Assembly: GCA_023228745.1 (NCBI GenBank)
Contig: JALOAP010000080.1
Coordinates: forward strand, 1-10,284
Origin: Dehalococcoidia bacterium
GTDB taxonomy: Bacteria; Chloroflexota; Dehalococcoidia; Tepidiformales; Tepidiformaceae
DNA length: 10,284 nucleotides
Direction of reading: 5' to 3'
Each line of letters begins with the position of its first letter. Position 1 is the stretch's first letter. The position numbers were made by a program, and so were the translations under genes. The notes under the pieces are model-generated. The model did not search any database. It saw only the letters and a program-made list of their open reading frames with translations, and was not told the DNA's origin. Below are positions 5,978 to 10,284 of the stretch, piece after piece.

Positions 5978-6358
5978 ATGGCACGCATTTCCGGCGTCGA
6001 CCTTCCGAACGACAAGCGCATTGAAATCGCGCTGACCTATGTCTATGGCATCGGCCTCACGCGCTCGCAGCAGCTCCTCGCCGAAACGGGCATCAACCCC
6101 GCTACCAAGGCGAAGGACCTGACGGACGACGAGGTCATCCGCATCCGCGAGTACATCGACAAGAACTACATCGTGGAAGGCGACCTTCGCCGCGAAGTGC
6201 GGCAGAACATCTCGCGGTTGATTGAAATCAACTGCTACCGCGGCCAGCGGCACCGGCGCAACCTGCCTGCCCATGGCCAGCGGACCCGAACCAACGCACG
6301 ACAGAAGCGCGGCGCGCGCAAGACCGTGGCCGGCAAGAAGCGCGCAGGCAAGAAGTAA
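5978..6358 (+). CDS. rpsM: 30S ribosomal protein S13 (uS13)
   Basis: This encodes 126 residues, within the uS13 range; it sits in the head of the small subunit and bridges to uL5 and the P-site tRNA. It begins MARISGVDLPNDKRIEIALT and continues with the helix-two-turns-helix region containing YVYGIGLTRSQQLL. The RNA-binding signature CYRGQRHRRNLPAHGQRTRT, followed by NAR, is near the C-terminus. The common form is RGLRHRRGLPVRGQRT, so Gln, Asn, Ala and His are small local substitutions. The lysine-rich tail (AGKKRAGKK) is usual. AGGGGT at 5967-5972 gives a well-spaced binding site. This is the first gene of the classic alpha operon set (S13-S11-S4-alpha-L17). Confidence 0.97.
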   Translation: MARISGVDLPNDKRIEIALTYVYGIGLTRSQQLLAETGINPATKAKDLTDDEVIRIREYIDKNYIVEGDLRREVRQNISRLIEINCYRGQRHRRNLPAHGQRTRTNARQKRGARKTVAGKKRAGKK

Positions 6359-6374
6359 GAGAGGCTGAGCTCGA

Positions 6375-6791
6375 ATGGCAGATGCAAAGCGACAGGGTCG
6401 AGGTGGTGCTGCGCAGCGCCGCGTGAAGCGGCGCGAACGCAAGTCCGTGCCGCGCGGAAAGGCGTTCATCAAGAGCACCTTCAACAACACGATCGTCACA
6501 CTGACCGACCCGAACGGGAACGTGGTCTCGTGGGCGAGCTCCGGCGGCTCGGGCTTCAAGGGCTCCCGCAAGGGCACTCCCTTTGCCGCGCAGCTCGCCG
6601 GCGAAAACGCCGCCCGCCGTGCCATGGAACATGGCATGCAGAGCGTCGAGGTCTATGTCCGCGGTGCGGGCAGTGGCCGCGAAGCCGCGATCCGGTCGCT
6701 CCAGGCGTCTGGCCTCACGGTCACCGCTATCCGCGACGTTACCCCCATTCCCCACAACGGCTGCCGCGCTCCGAAGCGGCGCCGCGTCTAG
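6375..6791 (+). CDS. rpsK: 30S ribosomal protein S11 (uS11)
   Basis: This encodes 138 residues, slightly longer than the most common 129 because of a basic N-terminal extension (residues 1-22, rich in Arg, Lys and Gly). uS11 lies on the platform of the small subunit near the mRNA exit and E site. Clear signatures are STFNNTIVTLTDPNGNVVSW, then ASSGGSGFKGSRKGTPFAAQ, the VYVRGAGSGREAAIRSL segment, and the C-terminal TPIPHNGCRAPKRRRV. Family members usually have Pro at residue 132, where this protein has Ala. GAGAGG at 6359-6364 is a plausible ribosome-binding site. The gene lies between rpsM and rpsD as expected. Confidence 0.97.
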   Translation: MADAKRQGRGGAAQRRVKRRERKSVPRGKAFIKSTFNNTIVTLTDPNGNVVSWASSGGSGFKGSRKGTPFAAQLAGENAARRAMEHGMQSVEVYVRGAGSGREAAIRSLQASGLTVTAIRDVTPIPHNGCRAPKRRRV

Positions 6792-6806
6792 GAGCAGAGA
6801 GCGTTC

Positions 6807-7436
6807 ATGGCTCGATACACAGGCCCCGTTTGCCGGCTCTGCCGCCGCCACGGTGAGAAACTCTTCCTCAAGGGTGAGCGTTGCTTCACTCCTAAGTGCA
6901 GCTTCGACCGCCGCCCGAATCCCCCGGGCCCCCGCCCGGCTCGCCGCCGCAAGGTATCCGACCGCGGTCTCCAGCTGCGCGAAAAGCAGCGCGCCCGCGT
7001 CGCCTATGGCGTGCTCGAAAAGCAGTTCGTGCGCTACTACAAGGAAGCCATCCGGCGCCCCGGCGTCTCGGGCGAAAACCTCGTCCGGCTTCTCGAAATG
7101 CGGCTCGACAACATCGTCTATCGACTCGGCTTCGCCGACTCGCGCAGCCAGGCGCGGCAGATCGTCCGCCACGGCATCATCGCTGTGAACGGCCGCAAGC
7201 TCGACGTCCCTTCGGCGCAACTCTCCGAGGGCGACACCGTCGGCTTTACCGCGCGGGGTCAGCGCAGCGAGTACTACAAGATCGTGCAGGAGACAATTCG
7301 TTCGAAGAACCCGCCATCGTGGCTCTCACTCGATCGCGACGCGATGAGTGGACGCGTGTCGGCACCGCCGACCATCGCCCAGGGAGAAAGCCACCTGTTC
7401 AACGAAAACGTCATCATCGAGTACTACTCACGCTAG
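6807..7436 (+). CDS. rpsD: 30S ribosomal protein S4 (uS4, zinc form)
   Basis: This encodes 209 residues, the normal uS4 length. uS4 is a primary 16S rRNA binder that nucleates small-subunit assembly; in E. coli it represses the alpha operon. The N-terminus starts MARYTGPVCRLCRRHGEKL and contains four zinc cysteines (Cys9, Cys12, Cys26, Cys31), the C-plus form. The S4 RNA-binding domain spans about residues 93-150 (MRLDNIVYRLGFADSRSQAR followed by VRHGIIAVNG). The end NVIIEYYSR is a conserved C-terminus. AGGAG at 6790-6794 overlaps the rpsK stop, 12 bases before the ATG. A 37-base gap with no terminator-like structure follows before rpoA. Confidence 0.97.
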   Translation: MARYTGPVCRLCRRHGEKLFLKGERCFTPKCSFDRRPNPPGPRPARRRKVSDRGLQLREKQRARVAYGVLEKQFVRYYKEAIRRPGVSGENLVRLLEMRLDNIVYRLGFADSRSQARQIVRHGIIAVNGRKLDVPSAQLSEGDTVGFTARGQRSEYYKIVQETIRSKNPPSWLSLDRDAMSGRVSAPPTIAQGESHLFNENVIIEYYSR

Positions 7437-7473
7437 GCTTGCGGGCTCCCGGAAAGGTTAAAGGCACGACCGC

Positions 7474-8649
7474 ATGATGGATTCCATGGAGTTGATCGGA
7501 CAGGCACCCGAAGAGGTTGTCCCCCAGCTCACCGTTGAAGACGAGACCGAGACGTCAGCCCGCCTCATCGTCGAACCGCTTGAGGCTGGCTACGGCATTA
7601 CTCTCGGCAATGCCCTGCGGCGTGTCCTTCTTAGCTCGCTCGAGGGCGCTGCCATCACATCCGTCCGGATCGACCAGGTCGAACACGAGTTCTCGACCAT
7701 CCCCGGCGTCCAGGAGGACACCACCGAGTTCCTCCTGAACGTGAAGGAGATCCGGCTCCGCGCACTCTCCAACCGCTCCGGCACCCTCGCGCTCGATGCC
7801 GAAGGCCCCGGCGAAGTGAAGGCCAGTGACCTCCAGGTCCCCGCGGACTTCGAGATCGTGAATCCCGACCTCCACCTGGCCACCCTCGACACCCCCACCG
7901 CGCGCCTCAACGTCGAGTTCCACGCACAGCTCGGCAAGGGCTACCAGCCAGCCGGCAGCGTGGAAGGCATGCCGATCGGCGTCATCCCTGTCGATGCGAT
8001 CTTCTCCCCTATCCGGAAGGTCAACTACCGGGTGGAGAAGACGCGTGTCGGCCAGTCGACCAACTACGACCGGCTGGTGCTCGAGGTCTGGACCGATGGC
8101 ACCGTTGGCGCCGTCGATGCGGTGGGCCAAAGCGCCGACATCCTCATGGACCAGTTCTCGCTCTTCAGCGCGATGGGCCGCCCGGATGTCCCGCAGCTTG
8201 CCACCGGTGGCACCATGACCAGCAGCCTCATGATGGCCCCCGACCGGTACAACACGCCGATCGAGGACCTGCAGCTCTCAGTACGGGCCTACAACTGCCT
8301 CAAGCGCAGCGGCCTCATGAGCGTCGGGCAGGTGCTGGAGAAGACCGAAGACGAGCTCCTCGGGCTCCGCAACTTCGGCCGCAAGTCCTACGATGAGCTG
8401 CGCGAGCGGCTCGTCGAAATGGGCTACATCGACCCCGACGCGGAAGGCCTCAAGCCTATCCTCGATACGCCCGCGCAGCCTGCGGGGCGAGCGGCCGCCG
8501 GTCGCCGGCCAACCTCGGTCCGCACCAGCGGCGTCATCCTCGACGAAGAGGATGAAGAGGAAAGCCTCGGTGCGCTCGGGAAGGCCCTCAAAGAAGCACT
8601 CAAAGAAGTAGGCGACGAGGACCTCCTCGGCGCCGACGACGAGGACTAA
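7474..8649 (+). CDS. rpoA: DNA-directed RNA polymerase subunit alpha with a long acidic C-terminal tail
   Basis: This encodes the alpha subunit, whose dimer nucleates RNA polymerase assembly. The assembly motif GYGITLGNALRRVLLSSLEG begins at residue 39, with Arg50 matching E. coli Arg45. The alpha C-terminal domain covers about 263-319. It keeps the DNA-contact residues Arg271, Asn274, Cys275, Lys277, Gly302, Lys304 and Ser305 (E. coli Arg265 to Ser299), so UP-element binding is expected. The protein has 391 residues against the usual 310-350. The excess is residues 320-391: a Pro/Ala/Arg linker, an acidic run DEEDEEE at 357-363, a likely amphipathic helix (ALGKALKEALKEV, 367-379) and an acidic end. 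Two in-frame ATGs open the gene; the first has AAAGG at 7460-7464, 9 bases away. Confidence 0.97.
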   Translation: MMDSMELIGQAPEEVVPQLTVEDETETSARLIVEPLEAGYGITLGNALRRVLLSSLEGAAITSVRIDQVEHEFSTIPGVQEDTTEFLLNVKEIRLRALSNRSGTLALDAEGPGEVKASDLQVPADFEIVNPDLHLATLDTPTARLNVEFHAQLGKGYQPAGSVEGMPIGVIPVDAIFSPIRKVNYRVEKTRVGQSTNYDRLVLEVWTDGTVGAVDAVGQSADILMDQFSLFSAMGRPDVPQLATGGTMTSSLMMAPDRYNTPIEDLQLSVRAYNCLKRSGLMSVGQVLEKTEDELLGLRNFGRKSYDELRERLVEMGYIDPDAEGLKPILDTPAQPAGRAAAGRRPTSVRTSGVILDEEDEEESLGALGKALKEALKEVGDEDLLGADDED

Positions 8650-8651
8650 CG

Positions 8652-9302
8652 ATGCGACACCGCCTCGCTGGCCGTCATCTCGGCCGCGACACTGCCCACC
8701 GCCGCTCGCTTTACCGGAACCTGGTCACCGACCTCCTCCGGTATGAGCGCATCACGACGACCGAGGCGAAGGCCAAGGAGATCCGGCCCATGGCCGAAAA
8801 GATCATCACCCTTGGCCGCCGCGGCGACCTCCATGCCCGCCGCCAGGCGCTCCGCTTCGTGTACGACACGAAGGTGGTCGCCAAGGTGTTCGATGACATC
8901 GGCCCCCGTATGCGCGAACGCCCCGGCGGCTATCTCCGGATTACCTCGCTCGAGCCCCGCAAGGGCGACGGCGCACGCATGGCCTCCATCGAGCTCGTCG
9001 ACTACGTTGAAGCACCGCCCACCCCGCGTCCCCAGCGCGTGACCGCGGCCCCAACGGCTGCCCCTGCTCCTGCGCCGGCCCCGACCGACGTAATGGACCG
9101 CGCCGTCGACGAACGTGAGGACGTCGCTGAAGTGGAGACCGAGACGACGGCCGAAGCGCCGCCCGAAGCAATCCCCTCCGATGAGCTCGCACCGGACACC
9201 AGCGAGGCGCAGCTCGAGGCCGAGCAGCAGGCCATGGAGGCGCAGGCAGAGGCGGCCGAAGAGCGCGACGAGGGTGACGGAGGCGCTGGGCCGGTACGGT
9301 GA
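8652..9302 (+). CDS. rplQ: 50S ribosomal protein L17 (bL17) with a long Pro/Ala- and Glu-rich C-terminal tail
   Basis: Residues 1-118 are a complete bL17: MRHRLAGRHLGRDTAHRRSL, then TTTEAKAKEIRPMAEKIITL, and a last strand with ASIELVDYVE. bL17 lies near the polypeptide exit tunnel. The family is normally 115-140 residues; this one has 216. Residues 119-145 are Pro/Ala rich (AAPTAAPAPAPAPT) and 146-216 are strongly acidic and Ala/Glu rich, with no cysteines and probably no fixed fold. The tail stays in frame with normal GC-rich codons and ends at a stop shared with the truA start, so it looks genuine. Extended bL17 proteins are known in Actinomycetota. GAGG at 8641-8644 lies 7 bases before ATG. 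Confidence 0.95.
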   Translation: MRHRLAGRHLGRDTAHRRSLYRNLVTDLLRYERITTTEAKAKEIRPMAEKIITLGRRGDLHARRQALRFVYDTKVVAKVFDDIGPRMRERPGGYLRITSLEPRKGDGARMASIELVDYVEAPPTPRPQRVTAAPTAAPAPAPAPTDVMDRAVDEREDVAEVETETTAEAPPEAIPSDELAPDTSEAQLEAEQQAMEAQAEAAEERDEGDGGAGPVR

Positions 9303-10057
9303 CCGCGAAGCGATTCGCGGCTACTGTGAGCTATGACGGTACCGAGTTCGTCGGCTCCCAAAAGCAAGCGAACGGACGTACCGTCCAGGGTGATCTGGAA
9401 ATCGCGACAGGCGCACTCTTCGGAGAGCGCCTTCGCGTCGACCTGGCGGGACGCACCGACTCGGGCGTCCACGCCATCGGCCAGGTAGCGGCGTTCACCG
9501 TGGAAACACGGCACGACGCCAGGACCGTCCGGCGGGCGCTCAACGCCCACCTGGCGGAAGATGTAGCAGTGCGCGACGTGCGCGAGGTGCCGCTGGATTT
9601 CGATCCACGGCGCTGGGCGCGCCGCCGCTGGTACCGCTACACGGTCTGGAACGGTGAAGCGCGACAGCCGCTGCTCCGCCGCACCGCATGGTTCGCCCAG
9701 GGCAACCTGGACCTCCCAGCGATGCAGCGCGCGGCCGAAACGCTCACCGGCACGCACGACTTCCGTGCGTGTTCCGGGCCACTGGAGCCGGGTCGGACTT
9801 CGGTCCGAACCGTCTTCAAGGCAGGCTGGCACAGCGAAAGCTGTGTCCTCCTGTTCGATATCGAAGCCGACGCATTCCTGCCGCAAATGGTGCGACGCAT
9901 CGTTGGAGCACTGGCAGAGGTGGGGCGCGGGGCGCTGAAAGTGGAGGAGTTCGAACGACGGCTGCACGATGCCCGGCCCGGGACACTGGGCCCCACGGCA
10001 CAACCGCAGGGCCTCTGCCTCCAGCGCGTGTGGTACGACGAGGGATACCTGGTATGA
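9299..10057 (+). CDS. truA: tRNA pseudouridine(38-40) synthase TruA
   Basis: This encodes 252 residues, typical for TruA, which isomerises uridines 38-40 of the tRNA anticodon arm to pseudouridine. The catalytic aspartate is Asp54 in GRTDSGVHA (51-59). The N-terminal YDGTEFVGSQKQANGRTVQG begins at residue 12, where most family members have GWQ(R/K)Q and this one has Ser20 in place of Trp. WYRYTVWN (111-118) has the conserved active-site Tyr112. The C-terminal FLPQMVRRIVGAL segment corresponds to the usual FL..MVR.IVG(A/T)L. The GTG start overlaps the rplQ stop in a GTGA, and its TGA overlaps rplM in an ATGA, so it is probably co-translated with both. This position before rplM is common in several phyla. 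Confidence 0.96.
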   Translation: MTAKRFAATVSYDGTEFVGSQKQANGRTVQGDLEIATGALFGERLRVDLAGRTDSGVHAIGQVAAFTVETRHDARTVRRALNAHLAEDVAVRDVREVPLDFDPRRWARRRWYRYTVWNGEARQPLLRRTAWFAQGNLDLPAMQRAAETLTGTHDFRACSGPLEPGRTSVRTVFKAGWHSESCVLLFDIEADAFLPQMVRRIVGALAEVGRGALKVEEFERRLHDARPGTLGPTAQPQGLCLQRVWYDEGYLV

Positions 10058-10284
10058 CGACGAAGACAGTCCGAATGAAAGCTAGCCAGATCACCAAGGA
10101 CTGGCATGTTATCGATGCCGCCGGCCGGCCGCTTGGCCGCGTCGCCACGGAGGTCGCAACGCTCCTGCGCGGCAAGCACAAGCCAACGTTTGAGCCCCAC
10201 CTCGACATGGGCGATTTCGTGATCGTGGTGAACGCCTCGAAGGTGCGCCTCAGTGGCGGCAAGAGCGCCGAGAAGAACTACTAC
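10054..10284 (+). CDS. rplM: 50S ribosomal protein L13 (uL13), N-terminal part, 3' end outside window
   Basis: The first 77 codons are open to the window edge. The translation has KDWHVIDAAGRPLGRVATEV, TLLRGKHKPTFEPHLDMGDF and VIVVNASKVRLSGGK, which are the standard uL13 N-terminal signatures. uL13 is an early-assembly protein of the large subunit. The ATG at 10054 overlaps the truA TGA. A second in-frame ATG at 10075 is possible; the N-terminus from it (MKASQITKDWHVIDA) is also close to some family starts, so the exact start is less certain than the identity. rpsI would be expected next, beyond the window. Confidence 0.95.
   Translation, partial: MTTKTVRMKASQITKDWHVIDAAGRPLGRVATEVATLLRGKHKPTFEPHLDMGDFVIVVNASKVRLSGGKSAEKNYY

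Noticed and set aside
5554..6021. A 155-codon minus-strand open frame across the map-rpmJ gap, considered as a new antisense gene
   Set aside because: It extends into map, rpmJ and rpsM, has no ribosome-binding site that I can see, and has no recognisable motif.
5704..6024. A 106-codon plus-strand open frame in the map-rpmJ gap
   Set aside because: It overlaps rpmJ and the start of rpsM in another frame and does not resemble a protein as a whole. Its part at 5800-5817 only matches IF-1 as one of several frame-shifted pieces.
7437..7473. The gap between rpsD and rpoA considered as a terminator or promoter site
   Set aside because: It is only 37 bases long, with no stable inverted repeat and no promoter-like pair; it holds only the rpoA ribosome-binding site.
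9002..10003. A 333-codon open frame on the minus strand opposite the rplQ tail and truA
   Set aside because: It runs through the conserved truA gene, and its serine/alanine-rich part mirrors the repetitive rplQ tail.

Overview
The window is a GC-rich, one-strand, tightly packed ribosomal-protein block. It corresponds to the spc and alpha operons followed by the start of an rplM operon. Every gene I can support lies on the + strand. The order is rplE (3' end), rpsN, rpsH, rplF, rplR, rpsE, rpmD, rplO, secY, adk, map, an infA remnant, rpmJ, rpsM, rpsK, rpsD, rpoA, rplQ, truA and rplM (5' part). The order, the high GC, the zinc-type rpsN and the truA-rplM pair directly after rplQ fit a free-living bacterium. 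My best guess is a Chloroflexota lineage, based on the overall look of the proteins; this is inference and not proven here.

Positions 1-4208 hold the spc part: eight ribosomal proteins or pieces of them, plus the SecY translocon channel. Positions 4208-5617 hold adenylate kinase and methionine aminopeptidase, which usually follow secY. Positions 5618-5860 are the only large gap (243 bases). Positions 5861-9302 hold the alpha part: bL36, uS13, uS11, uS4, the RNA polymerase alpha subunit and bL17. Positions 9299-10284 hold tRNA pseudouridine synthase A and uL13. Most junctions abut or overlap by 1-4 bases (ATGA, GTGA, TAGTG, TAAATG, TAGATG), which suggests extensive translational coupling. I see no intrinsic terminator and no convincing internal promoter.

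The most interesting point is the gap between map and rpmJ, where infA (initiation factor IF-1) normally sits. A GTG start with a ribosome-binding site opens an IF-1-like N-terminus (MATRDAIEVE). After that, IF-1-like fragments appear in order but in all three frames (LLP, LPG/GDRVLV, LS, RVT, YRY). This looks like an infA gene broken by several small indels, although its neighbours are all intact. A perfect 18-base palindrome lies inside the remnant. The other unusual features are long charged C-terminal tails on two adjacent proteins, RpoA (about 72 extra residues, ending very acidic) and bL17 (about 98 extra residues, Pro/Ala then Glu/Ala rich).

Otherwise this is a core housekeeping region. 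I found no mobile element, CRISPR array, RNA gene or defence system.
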